From Hyphomonadaceae bacterium (GTDB lineage: Bacteria; Pseudomonadota; Alphaproteobacteria; Caulobacterales; Aquidulcibacteraceae), in the NCBI GenBank assembly GCA_009773395.1, contig WRPI01000005.1:124001-188000 (forward strand): a stretch of 64,000 nt of DNA. The letters run 5' to 3'. This document shows, one piece after another, positions 51,779-60,318 of the stretch. Position 1 is the stretch's first letter. Each line of letters opens with the position of its first letter. Made by a program: the position numbers and the translations under genes. The notes beneath the pieces are model-generated. The model had not been told where the DNA came from. It searched no databases and saw nothing but the letters and a program-made list of their open reading frames with translations.

Positions 51779-52819
51779 TTAAGCCTGCAATTTATCCAAA
51801 GCTTCGCCAATTAATTTGCCGCAATTTATACCATTTTCACTGGCGTTCCAATTAAGCGCCATGCGATGTTGCAAGGCACTTAGCGACACAAAACCAATGT
51901 CATCAATGGTTGGGCTTAGTTTTCCTTTTATCAAAGCGCGGGCTTTGGCGGCCATAATGATTGACTGCCCGCCGCGTGGCCCGGGGCCCCAAATTACTGA
52001 TTTTTTGACATTGGCAATGCTTGTGGTTTCGGGCCTTAATTCGCGCACCAAACCCAAAACCACTTCAAGAAAACGCTCCGAAATTGGCAAGTCACGCACC
52101 AATGTTTGCAACTCTTGGACTTCAGCGGGCGTTGCGCCTTGGGCTGCGGTCAATGCTTCATTTGTGGTGGTCTTGAGCAATATTTCACGCTCAGTATCTT
52201 CGTCAGGATAGGGCACATCAATTTGCAGCAAAAAGCGGTCTAATTGCGCCTCTGGCAATGGATAAGCGCCCTCATGCTCAATTGGGTTTTGGGTTGCCAA
52301 AACGTGAAATGGCTTTGGCAAATCATAATTAATCCCATTTATCGAAACATGGTTTTCCTGCATTGCTTGCAATAATGCCGATTGGGTTCGCGGGCTGGCG
52401 CGGTTGATTTCATCGGCCATCAGGATTTGCGAAAAAATTGGCCCTTTAATAAAGCGGAAACTGCGGCTTCCTGCTTTGTCAGAGTCCAATACTTCCGAGC
52501 CTAAAATATCGGTTGGCATTAAATCGGGCGTGAATTGAATACGCCGCCAATCCATACCACAGGAAATTGCAATGGCTTCGACCAATTTGGTTTTGGCAAG
52601 CCCCGGCATCCCAATCAGCAGCGCATGTCCACCTGCAAACAGCGTCGCAAGGCCAAGATCAACCACATTGGTTTGACCCAATATCGCACTGCCAATGCTG
52701 GCTTTTATTTTGGCAATTATTGCTTGCGCGCGTTCAATCCGCGCCGACGCCGCAACAAGTTCAGGGTTTTTTGGGCTAGTGTCGATAATTTTTGCCTCAT
52801 ACCATTCACAGATTTTCAA
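51779..52819 (-). CDS. MoxR family AAA+ ATPase
   Basis: A 346-residue MoxR ATPase. Walker A GMPGLAKTK at about 70-78, Walker B ILMADEIN at 132-139, followed by RASPRTQSALLQAMQE, the MoxR signature. MoxR proteins remodel partner proteins, often with VWA-domain proteins such as those encoded downstream. The start is a TTG at 52819; no ATG in frame is better placed. The gene heads a four-gene module and is divergent from DUF1285-Nudix-cca. Confidence 0.95.
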   Translation of the reverse strand: MKICEWYEAKIIDTSPKNPELVAASARIERAQAIIAKIKASIGSAILGQTNVVDLGLATLFAGGHALLIGMPGLAKTKLVEAIAISCGMDWRRIQFTPDLMPTDILGSEVLDSDKAGSRSFRFIKGPIFSQILMADEINRASPRTQSALLQAMQENHVSINGINYDLPKPFHVLATQNPIEHEGAYPLPEAQLDRFLLQIDVPYPDEDTEREILLKTTTNEALTAAQGATPAEVQELQTLVRDLPISERFLEVVLGLVRELRPETTSIANVKKSVIWGPGPRGGQSIIMAAKARALIKGKLSPTIDDIGFVSLSALQHRMALNWNASENGINCGKLIGEALDKLQA

Positions 52820-52898
52820 GCTAATCTATATTGCTTTTAATGCAACTATAAAGCACTTATCGCATTATTCGCTAATAATCGTTTCAAGAAAACTCCCG

Positions 52899-53489
52899 AT
52901 GTCCATCACAACAAAAAAACCAATCGAAAATCTGCAAGACTTCATCAAAGTTCTGCACGATGATATTGGCATTGCGGTTGATGACAAAAAACTCCCGCCA
53001 GTTGATGATTGGTCACCCGAACATTGCGGCGATATTGGTTTACGGATAAGCGCCGACGGCACTTGGTGGCAAAATGGCGTAAGGTTCACGCGCATGCCCT
53101 TGGTTAAGCTGTTTTCGCGGATTTTGCGCAAAGACAATGACGGCAAAACTTATTTGGTGACGCCATATGAAAAAGTGATAGTGCAAGTCGATGACGCGCC
53201 ATTCATTGGCATTAGAATTGATTGCCATAACCCCGGTCCGCAACAAAATCTGATTGTCACCACCAATGTCGGCGAAACCATATTGGTAAGCCAAATCAAC
53301 CCACTTCGAGTAGCCATAAACCCTTCAACCCGCGAACCACGGCCATATGTTAAAGTGCGCGGGCGGCTTGAAGCGCTATTATTGCGCGCTCCATTTTACG
53401 AATTGGTGGAATATGGGGTGGCAAAGGGCAACAAATTCGGAATCTATTCAAACGGGACTTTCTTTGAAGTGGATAGCCTGAATGAATGA
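52899..53489 (+). CDS. DUF1285 domain protein
   Basis: A 196-residue protein with the DUF1285 pattern: HCGDIGLRISADGTWWQNGV with RFTRMPLVKLFSRILRKDND and YLVTPYEKVIVQVDDAPF. Function unknown; it is a conserved alphaproteobacterial gene next to the Nudix and cca genes, as here. The ATG at 52899 is preferred over an upstream frame because the family start lies near it. It overlaps the Nudix gene by eight bases. Confidence 0.92.
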   Translation: MSITTKKPIENLQDFIKVLHDDIGIAVDDKKLPPVDDWSPEHCGDIGLRISADGTWWQNGVRFTRMPLVKLFSRILRKDNDGKTYLVTPYEKVIVQVDDAPFIGIRIDCHNPGPQQNLIVTTNVGETILVSQINPLRVAINPSTREPRPYVKVRGRLEALLLRAPFYELVEYGVAKGNKFGIYSNGTFFEVDSLNE

Positions 53490-54072
53490 ATGGGTCACCC
53501 AATTTCAAAAACAATTATTGAGTGTTGATGCGATAAAAGCTGAAAATGTGGCGCGCGTGAGCGAGCCACTAATGAGAGCGGCAGTGCTCGTGCCTTTGGT
53601 TTGGCGTCAAAATTCGCTCAAAGTGATTTTGACAAAACGAACCATGCACTTACCAACCCATGCCGGCGAAATTGCATTTCCGGGTGGCAAAATGGACGCT
53701 AGTGACTCTGATTTAATTCATACTGCGCTGCGTGAAACTTTTGAGGAAATTGGTTTGGAAACTACGCATATTGCGCCGATTGGGGCCGGGGACAATTACC
53801 GAACTGGAACCAATTTTTTAATAACTCCGATTGTCGCGATGATTGATAGCAATGCCAAATTCGTCAAAAATAATAATGAAGTAGCCGAAATATTTGAGCT
53901 TGATTTTGAACATTTGTTCGATATGCGCAACCACCAATCACGCAGTGCAATGTGGCAAGGCCAATTGCGCCAATATTATGTTATTGAAAGCGAAGGGCGC
54001 GAAGTTTGGGGCGTGACTGCGGCAATAATAAACTCGATTAGTTTGCGAATGTCGCAATATGGAGGCGATTGA
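53482..54072 (+). CDS. CoA pyrophosphatase (Nudix hydrolase)
   Basis: A 196-residue Nudix enzyme of the CoA-diphosphatase (NudL/YeaB) type. The Nudix box starts at Gly68 (GGKMDASDSDLIHTALRETF and then EEIGL) with Arg84, Glu85, Glu88 and Glu89. LPTHAGEIAFPGGK before it is the extended pattern of CoA pyrophosphatases, which split CoA into phosphopantetheine and 3',5'-ADP. It overlaps DUF1285 upstream and ends one base before the cca start codon. Confidence 0.93.
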   Translation: MNEWVTQFQKQLLSVDAIKAENVARVSEPLMRAAVLVPLVWRQNSLKVILTKRTMHLPTHAGEIAFPGGKMDASDSDLIHTALRETFEEIGLETTHIAPIGAGDNYRTGTNFLITPIVAMIDSNAKFVKNNNEVAEIFELDFEHLFDMRNHQSRSAMWQGQLRQYYVIESEGREVWGVTAAIINSISLRMSQYGGD

Positions 54073-54073
54073 G

Positions 54074-55291
54074 ATGGTGCAATATCTCGTCATTGATGCA
54101 CCATTCTTGCACAAACCTAGCAATAGAAAAGTCATGGCCGCATTAAATCTAAAAGCGCCCAATTGCGCGCGCTTTGTTGGTGGTTGTGTACGTGACGCAA
54201 TTTTGGGGCGAAAATCCACTGATATTGACATTGCAACTTGGCTTTTGCCCGAAGAAATTATCGGGGCGCTTGATGCGGCTGGCATGAAATGGGTGCCGAC
54301 AGGCATAGATCATGGCACCATAAGCGCAATAATTGAAAACCGTGCCGTTGAAATAACAACTTTGCGCCGCGACATACAAACCGATGGCCGCCGTGCCGAA
54401 ATAGCATTCACCAATGATTGGCTGCAAGACGCAATGCGCCGCGATTTCACTTGCAACAGCCTTTATTGCGACATTGAGGGGCGGGTATTCGAGCCTATCG
54501 CTGGCGCAATCGATGATTGCCAAAATGGGCGAATTGTTTTTGTTGGCAATGCTGAATTGCGGGTTCAGGAAGATTATTTGCGAATATTGCGGTTTTTCCG
54601 TTTTTATGCATGGTTTGGCAAAGGAGAAATTGATAAAACTGGCCTTGCGGCTTGCGCCAAGTTCAAATCAAAATTGAACCAATTATCGCGCGAACGTATT
54701 TGGGCCGAACTCATTAAATTATTATCGGCGCCAAATCCTTTAGTTTCCATTGAACATATGGCCCACATTGGAGTGCTCAATGAATTGATGGGTTTTGACG
54801 CGAAAATAGAGGTGTTGGAGAAATTGATAGCACTTGAAAATGATTTAGCCGTGCCGCCCGGCTCGATGCTTAGGTTTATGGCGCTTTTGGAGCCAGGCTG
54901 TGAAGTATCGAGTATTGCGATTAGGTTTCGCATTTCTAATCATGAAAAACTAAGGCTCGTTGCGTCGCAAAATTTGCGCGCTTTGTTTGATGAAAACACT
55001 ACTGCAAGCAATGCCAAAGCCAATATTTATTACCACGGTAAAGCCGCCTGTATTGATGCCATTTTGCTGACTTGGGCAAAGAATGGCGCTAGCGCGGTCG
55101 GCAATTGGCAGACCAATTGGGAAATCGTGAACAATTTTACCGCCCCAATTTTGCCGATAAATGGCAATGATTTGAAACAAGCGGGCATTAAAGAAGGCCC
55201 CGAACTTGGCAAAATTTTCAAGGATTTAGAGGCGTATTGGGTGAGCCATAATTTCGAACTAACAAAGAATGAGTTGATGGCGAGAGTTTAG
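54074..55291 (+). CDS. cca: CCA tRNA nucleotidyltransferase
   Basis: A class II CCA-adding enzyme of 405 residues. The head motif RFVGGCVRDAILGRKSTDID (GGCVRD at 36-41; acidic pair Asp50/Asp52) is followed by DHGTISAIIENRAVEITTLR and the RRDFTCNSLYCDIEGRVFEP segment with DDCQNGRIVFVGN and RILRFFRFYAWF. It adds or repairs the 3' CCA of tRNAs. The ATG at 54074 has GGAGG eight bases upstream; the ATG at 54059 would begin before it. Confidence 0.95.
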   Translation: MVQYLVIDAPFLHKPSNRKVMAALNLKAPNCARFVGGCVRDAILGRKSTDIDIATWLLPEEIIGALDAAGMKWVPTGIDHGTISAIIENRAVEITTLRRDIQTDGRRAEIAFTNDWLQDAMRRDFTCNSLYCDIEGRVFEPIAGAIDDCQNGRIVFVGNAELRVQEDYLRILRFFRFYAWFGKGEIDKTGLAACAKFKSKLNQLSRERIWAELIKLLSAPNPLVSIEHMAHIGVLNELMGFDAKIEVLEKLIALENDLAVPPGSMLRFMALLEPGCEVSSIAIRFRISNHEKLRLVASQNLRALFDENTTASNAKANIYYHGKAACIDAILLTWAKNGASAVGNWQTNWEIVNNFTAPILPINGNDLKQAGIKEGPELGKIFKDLEAYWVSHNFELTKNELMARV

Positions 55292-55869
55292 CGTGCCGCA
55301 AGCCGCGCTTCCAAACCCGCTTTGACTGCTGGCCATTCGCTATCAATTATTGAATAATAAGCACTGTCGCGCCATGTGCCATTGACGCGTTTCATGTGTT
55401 TGCGAAAAATGCCTTCGAACTTTGCACCCAATTTCAAAATTGCGGCACGTGACTTTAAATTCAATTCGTCAGTCTTAAATTCAACCCGCACTGCACCTGC
55501 ATCAAATGCATTGCCTAACATCAGCAATTTGGCGGCGGGGTTAATTTTGCTGCCGTGATATTTGGCGTCATACCATGTGCCGCCAATTTCGACGCCGCAG
55601 TCGGGTTCACGCAAATTAAGATAGCAAGTCTGGCCGACAATTTCGCCATTTGGCGCAATAACCACATGCGCAATCCATTGCCGCGCAGCCTGCAATTGCA
55701 GCAATTGTTCGAGGTTCCCACGCATTAAATCAGGTTCATGGAGCGACATTGGGTAATGCGTCCAAATGTTTTTGTCTTTGGCAATTTCGATCAAAGCGTC
55801 AAAATATTCGGTTGATAATGGCCTCAAAGTCACGAATTCGCTGGCTTGGTTTATGTTGGTTAAGTGCAT
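55288..55869 (-). CDS. GNAT family acetyltransferase (RimJ/RimL-like)
   Basis: A 193-residue protein of the Acetyltransf_3 type: FVTLRPLSTEYFDALIEIAK, GEIVGQTCYLNLREPDCGVE, IGGTWYDAKYHGSKINPAAK and VEFKTDELNLKSRAAILKLG with FEGIFRKHMKRVNGTWRDSA. Members acetylate protein N-termini or small molecules; the target is unknown. The stop overlaps the convergent cca gene by four bases. Confidence 0.92.
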   Translation of the reverse strand: MHLTNINQASEFVTLRPLSTEYFDALIEIAKDKNIWTHYPMSLHEPDLMRGNLEQLLQLQAARQWIAHVVIAPNGEIVGQTCYLNLREPDCGVEIGGTWYDAKYHGSKINPAAKLLMLGNAFDAGAVRVEFKTDELNLKSRAAILKLGAKFEGIFRKHMKRVNGTWRDSAYYSIIDSEWPAVKAGLEARLAAR

Positions 55870-55999
55870 ATTGGGGCTTATAGCGAATTATTGAGGATTG
55901 TTAAGGTGTTTGGCGCGTGTTGCTGTGTGCCTTGTCCTTGGAATTGCCATAATCTATCGCTATTTAGCAGTCGCTGAAACTGGGCATATTGGAGCCGAA

Positions 56000-56692
56000 A
56001 TGGATTTTGAACTTAATATAAGCAAAAACAAGCCAGTGCGCGAAGTGCTTGGAATTGTTGTTTTGTCTTTAATTGCTTTGAATGGTTCGTTAAGCGCGGC
56101 ACAACCAGCGACCGAAACGCCCCCCGTGGCAATTGAGACGCCAGTTGCAACAACGCCCGCGCCGCCAGAAAATAATGTGAGATTGATACCGCGCAGCGGC
56201 AATTTATCGGACGCATTGGGGCCAACCAGTGCCGATGACATTATTCCAGCTTTGCCGCAAGTCACCGCGCCAATTGCGCGGCCAACAGCACCACCTGCGC
56301 CGACCCGCCCACCGACCCGTGAGGAAATCGCCCGCGAAATTGCCCCTAATTTCAATGTCGCGACTGACTATAATCGCTTGGTTCAATGCTATGGCACTGC
56401 CGATTATATGGCGGCATTTACACGGGTTCGTGCCAATCGGCCCGGGGCAACTCCGCAAATTCGGGCAATGGCAACGCAAATTTCGGGGATTAAGACCCAA
56501 ATGCAACCATTTGTTTTGGCAGCGTCAACTATTCGAACAGAAGCGCGTTTTCGTGCCGATTATGACCGCGTAGCGCGCAATGTGCAAAACCAAATCGCGG
56601 CGTCGCGCAATCCCGACCCAATCATGCAAGCCCAATTGCGCACCCTCAACGCCTGCCAAACCGATATTAGACGCTGGCGCGGTGGTCAGTAG
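56000..56692 (+). CDS. Exported Pro-rich hypothetical protein
   Basis: A 230-residue protein from the ATG at 56000, which has GGAG five bases upstream. N-terminal hydrophobic segment (LGIVVLSLIALNGSLSAAQP) looks like a signal peptide. A Pro/Thr/Ala-rich linker spans roughly residues 30-115, and a helical C-terminal domain follows (REIAPNFNVATDYNRLVQCY; ARFRADYDRVARNVQNQIAA). A longer frame from 55898 is less likely. No family recognised. Confidence 0.7.
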   Translation: MDFELNISKNKPVREVLGIVVLSLIALNGSLSAAQPATETPPVAIETPVATTPAPPENNVRLIPRSGNLSDALGPTSADDIIPALPQVTAPIARPTAPPAPTRPPTREEIAREIAPNFNVATDYNRLVQCYGTADYMAAFTRVRANRPGATPQIRAMATQISGIKTQMQPFVLAASTIRTEARFRADYDRVARNVQNQIAASRNPDPIMQAQLRTLNACQTDIRRWRGGQ

Positions 56693-56713
56693 GAATATAA
56701 GTGCTACTCTTAC

Positions 56714-56753
56714 GCGAGCAAGCTCGCTAATGGGAAGCACTAAGTGCTTTCCC
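56714..56753. repeat. Pair of small hairpins between convergent genes
   Basis: GCGAGC-AA-GCTCGC (56714-56727) and GGGAAGCAC-TAA-GTGCTTTCCC (56732-56753, one bulged T) lie between the Pro-rich protein gene and the convergent acyltransferase gene. They may end transcription, though no T run follows. Confidence 0.6.
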
Positions 56754-56771
56754 CTTCGCGAAAACGCCGTT

Positions 56772-57554
56772 CTAAGCTTCACTCATTTCAGATACCCACT
56801 CCACACCAGCTTGCGTCAAATGCGGGTGTGTTGCCTGACCTTCGGCGCAAAGGCGCGAAGACGCGGTTTCGAGCGCCACTTCAAGGCGGGTCATAAATTC
56901 ATCTTTGCCAAGGCCGGCGGGTATGGGTTCGAGGATTTGGTTGGTCGCCTGCCCGGCTTCTTTGATGAAATCTTCGCACGACCAAAAAAGGCCAAGATTG
57001 GTCGCAATTGGCACGACGGGCCAGCCACAGGCTTGTTGCAAATGCCAAACTCCAGTGCGATATTTTTTGCTGGTGCCGATTTTCACCAAATGGCCTTCGG
57101 GGTAAATCAAGACTTTGCGGCCCTCTTTTGCGGCTAAAGCGAAATTATCGGTCAAGCTTTTGCGGGCATGGTGGCCGCCGCAATTATCAACCACAATCGC
57201 GCCGATTTTCTTAAGAATGCGCCCAACAAAAGGATAATTTTCTAAATGATCGCCAGTTACAAACGCCACATCGCCAAAATATGAAACCGCGCCAAAGCCA
57301 TCGCCCCAAGATTGATGCTTTGCGGCAATAATAAAAGGCCCATCGGGAAGGTTTTCGGCCCCCAAATAATCAAACTTTATGCCTGCAATATATTGCATAT
57401 TAAAGCGCATTGTCCGCGCATAAAGCACAATTGCCGCGCGCACTAATCGCCGCCCAGGAATAAGGCTCAATGGCGCAAGCGAGCCAATGAAAATAATTGA
57501 AGTCAACCAATATGAAGCATTAAAAGCAAATGAGCGTAACTTTAGCAAATTCAA
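56772..57554 (-). CDS. Lysophospholipid acyltransferase (PlsC-like)
   Basis: A 260-residue membrane-associated acyltransferase. The HX4D motif is AKHQSWGDGF, the FPEG motif equivalent is IYPEGHLV, and GAIVVDNCGGHHARKSL lies between, as in 1-acyl-glycerol-3-phosphate acyltransferases. An N-terminal hydrophobic helix anchors it. The likely reaction is acylation of lysophosphatidic acid in phospholipid synthesis. It is divergent from ftsZ across a 498-base gap. Confidence 0.92.
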   Translation of the reverse strand: MNLLKLRSFAFNASYWLTSIIFIGSLAPLSLIPGRRLVRAAIVLYARTMRFNMQYIAGIKFDYLGAENLPDGPFIIAAKHQSWGDGFGAVSYFGDVAFVTGDHLENYPFVGRILKKIGAIVVDNCGGHHARKSLTDNFALAAKEGRKVLIYPEGHLVKIGTSKKYRTGVWHLQQACGWPVVPIATNLGLFWSCEDFIKEAGQATNQILEPIPAGLGKDEFMTRLEVALETASSRLCAEGQATHPHLTQAGVEWVSEMSEA

Positions 57555-57584
57555 ATCCTTACTTATTTTGTTCGGCGCAAAACT

Positions 57585-57750
57585 CTAGAGCGTTAGATGT
57601 CCAAGTTGCATCGCTTTGCCGCGCCCTTTTGCACCATTTTCGGTAGCAAATATTTGGCGAATACTCCAGTATTCACCGCATATTTACCACCAAAACTGGC
57701 ACAAAATTGCTGCAGCAAATTCGATTCAACTTGAACATCCAACGCTCTAG
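57585..57750. repeat. Long imperfect palindrome between plsC and ftsZ
   Basis: Arms of about 81-83 bases face each other across CC at 57666-57667. The outer 24 bases (57585-57608 and 57727-57750) pair with two mismatches; inward blocks TTTGCNGC, TTTTGNNCCA, AAATAT and GAATACT also pair. The shape resembles a hairpin-type MITE or a long regulatory stem-loop. No flanking direct repeat was clear. Confidence 0.85.
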
Positions 57751-57982
57751 CCAATTAGACAAATAGATTTATTGCATAATTTGTGCAATTAAACATTAAG
57801 TCATTTTGCGGGACACAATAGTTAAAACCGAAACTAATCAATTGCATCCAATATGTTGTTTGTTTTAATTTTATTCGTATTTGGCTATTTCAACGTCAAC
57901 GAATATTGCGATTCAGAAGCTGGTTTATATTCGTAATTTCACCCATTTTTCCCCTGTATTTAATATTAAGGAGCGCGCTTAA

Positions 57983-57997
57983 TTAACGACTATTTAA
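57983..57997. promoter_or_regulatory. CtrA-type box upstream of ftsZ
   Basis: TTAA-CGACTAT-TTAA is a perfect TTAA-N7-TTAA site, 56 bases before the ftsZ ATG. In Caulobacter CtrA represses ftsZ in swarmer cells. A GANTC (CcrM-type methylation) site, GATTC, lies at 57910-57914. The rest of the 498-base gap holds the long palindrome and no gene. Confidence 0.8.
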
Positions 57998-58052
57998 GCA
58001 TATTTGTTGATGAATGCTTATTGATTTGATTATTACCTCTGGAGCAACCATC

Positions 58053-59477
58053 ATGGCAATTCGCCTTAACGCTTTGAAAACAACCGAACTTTCACCACGC
58101 ATTGTCGTTTTTGGTGTAGGCGGCGCAGGTGGCAACGCAGTTAATAACATGATTGAGGACGAACTTCAGGGCGTTGATTTCGTGGTCGCAAACACCGATA
58201 GTCAGGCGCTCGCGCGCTCCAAAGCCGAAAGGCGGATTCAGATTGGCCTAAACACCACCCAAGGGCTTGGTGCTGGCGCAAATCCGCAAGTTGGCATGGC
58301 TGCTGCCGAAGAGAGCCATAGCGAAATTATGGAACAATTGTCCGACGCGCATATGGTGTTTATCACTGCGGGTATGGGCGGCGGCACTGGCACTGGCGCT
58401 GCACCAACTATTGCGCGGATTGCGCGCGAAATGGAAATTCTCACCGTCGCCGTGGTCACCAAGCCCTTCCATTTTGAAGGTCCACGCCGCATGGCAATGG
58501 CAGACGCTGGCTTGGCGGAATTACAAAAGAATGTTGATACATTGATTGTTATTCCCAACCAAAATCTTTTCCGCGTCGCCAATGACAAAACAACTTTCCA
58601 AGCCGCATTCCAAATGGCTGATGAAGTTTTGCACAAAGGTGTTCGCGGCGTCACCGATCTTATGATCATGCCTGGCATTATCAATCTTGATTTTGCCGAT
58701 GTGCGCTCGGTAATGTCGGGCATGGGTAAAGCTATGATGGGCACTGGCGAAGCTTCGGGCGAAAAACGCGCCATCGAAGCTGCGAATGCTGCGATTAACA
58801 ACCCACTTTTGGAAGATGTGTCGCTTAAAGGCGCAAAAGCCGTGCTAATCAATATCACTGGCGGCCATGATATGACGCTTTATGAATTTGAAGAAGCCGC
58901 AAGCGCCGTAAAAGCCGAAGTTGACCCTAATGCCAATATTATTGTTGGTTCAACTTATGATGAATCAATGGAAGGCAAATTGCGGGTTTCGGTGGTGGCA
59001 TCGGGCATTGACATTATCGAAAGCGAAATGCCAGCGCCAAATTCATTGCCAAATCAATCATATGCGCAAAAACCAGCCCAATCGCAACCCGTGCAAGTGG
59101 TTAGAGTTCCTGCGCAACAATATGCGCCGACCGCGCCAACCCCTGCTCCAGTGCATACGCCCAGCATTCAGCAAAGCGATGACGGCTTGTTTGACGAAAT
59201 GCAGCCAGTGCGCCGCCCTTATGTACGTCCGCAATTGGACAATCCTGCGCCGCGTTACAATCCGCCGCATTCGAACAACTCATATGAGCCAAAACCAGCA
59301 CCAGCGCCTGAACCAAAGCGCGGCCTTGGCCTTGGCGGCATTTTTGGAACTCCAAAACCACGCACTCAAATGGAAGAAGCGCATTATGACGAACCTCGCG
59401 TAGATCATAATCTATTTCCAGGTGATACTCCTGACGATTATACAATCCCTGCTTTCTTAAGACGCCAAGCGAATTAG
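58053..59477 (+). CDS. ftsZ: Cell division protein FtsZ
   Basis: A 474-residue FtsZ, the tubulin-like GTPase that forms the division ring. The GTP-binding signature [10 protein letters not shown] lies at about 109-118, preceded by [20 protein letters not shown]. The C-terminal linker after residue 320 is long and rich in Gln, Pro and Ala, as in Caulobacter, and ends with the FtsA/FtsZ-partner peptide [15 protein letters not shown] at 58053 has GGAG eight bases upstream. Unlike the classical dcw cluster, ftsA and ftsQ do not precede it in the window. Confidence 0.98.
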   Translation: MAIRLNALKTTELSPRIVVFGVGGAGGNAVNNMIEDELQGVDFVVANTDSQALARSKAERRIQIGLNTTQGLGAGANPQVGMAAAEESHSEIMEQLSDAHMVFITAGMGGGTGTGAAPTIARIAREMEILTVAVVTKPFHFEGPRRMAMADAGLAELQKNVDTLIVIPNQNLFRVANDKTTFQAAFQMADEVLHKGVRGVTDLMIMPGIINLDFADVRSVMSGMGKAMMGTGEASGEKRAIEAANAAINNPLLEDVSLKGAKAVLINITGGHDMTLYEFEEAASAVKAEVDPNANIIVGSTYDESMEGKLRVSVVASGIDIIESEMPAPNSLPNQSYAQKPAQSQPVQVVRVPAQQYAPTAPTPAPVHTPSIQQSDDGLFDEMQPVRRPYVRPQLDNPAPRYNPPHSNNSYEPKPAPAPEPKRGLGLGGIFGTPKPRTQMEEAHYDEPRVDHNLFPGDTPDDYTIPAFLRRQAN

Positions 59478-59491
59478 GTCGAAACAATAGC

Positions 59492-59617
59492 TTGTCATCC
59501 CCGAAAATCCGAAGGATTTGTCGGGGATCTCGTGGGAATCAGCCAAGATCCCCGACATTTTCTTCCATCTTCGCCCTTTGGGCTACGCTGGACAAGTCGA
59601 AAATTCGGGGATGACAA
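59492..59617. repeat. REP-like composite inverted repeat downstream of ftsZ
   Basis: Outer arms TTGTCATCCCCGAA (59492-59505) and TTCGGGGATGACAA (59604-59617) are perfect. Inside, TCGGGGATCT and AGATCCCCGA form a second pair. The middle contains CTTCGCCCTTTGGGCTACGC. Such ATCCCCGA/GATGACA units are dispersed repeats of alphaproteobacterial intergenic regions; it could also terminate ftsZ transcription. Confidence 0.8.
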
Positions 59618-59670
59618 AATGATTGTGAATCAAGGGTTGCTATAATTCATCGAGGGAATTTCCTAATCTC

Positions 59671-60144
59671 TCACTTGCTCTTCGCGCTTATCCCGACGCC
59701 TTTGGCGACAATGCGATGATTGATGCGCATCACGTGTAATTGCTGCGCGACCGACCATAATGCGCTTTTGCTGGGATTGGCATCATTTGGGCTAGTTGCG
59801 GCAATTACTTTGTCCAAAAAACTTTCGCTTAAAGTCATAGTGCAGCCCAAATTCAATTCATCAAAAATCAATTGGCAACGATATCTATCCTCGGTGAGTG
59901 CGCGAACATAAATCAAGCTGGCTTTGCCATTTAGGTCTTTGCCATGGGTAAAAGGAACTCTTATTCGGCCAAATTTGTGTTTGCTTTGGACAAATAAGTC
60001 GATTAGCCCCAAATTATCAAAAACATTGGCAATCGCGCCACGAGCTGCGCCAATTTTTTCGGGCGGGCCGATTAAAATCACCGCAAACAAAGTGCTAAAA
60101 AGAATGATTGCACCAATTACAACTTCAAAAACGATTTTGCGCAT
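59671..60144 (-). CDS. Hypothetical membrane-anchored protein
   Basis: A 157-residue protein with one N-terminal transmembrane helix (VFEVVIGAIILFSTLFAVIL) and a soluble part containing KASLIYVRALTEDRYRCQLI and LGCTMTLSESFLDKVIAATS. No family recognised. It is convergent with ftsZ and divergent from lpxC. Confidence 0.7.
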   Translation of the reverse strand: MRKIVFEVVIGAIILFSTLFAVILIGPPEKIGAARGAIANVFDNLGLIDLFVQSKHKFGRIRVPFTHGKDLNGKASLIYVRALTEDRYRCQLIFDELNLGCTMTLSESFLDKVIAATSPNDANPSKSALWSVAQQLHVMRINHRIVAKGVGISAKSK

Positions 60145-60318
60145 TTTGGCTCCTTAATTTTGTTGCCATTTATTTGTTTGAACTTGATTCTGTAACAATG
60201 TTTGTAACAATTAGAAACCATGCTTGTTTTGATTGTTGTTTTGGTTAATGGCACAAGCAAGAAAGGAAAAACCTTCCCCTTTTTCCAATTTTATTATGTC
60301 AGTGTTGAAAGTATAAAA

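Noticed and set aside
57697-57710. TGGCAC-N4-TTGC, sigma-54-like, inside the long palindrome
   Set aside because: The GG-GC distance is one base short of the required ten, and it does not suit the ftsZ or plsC start.
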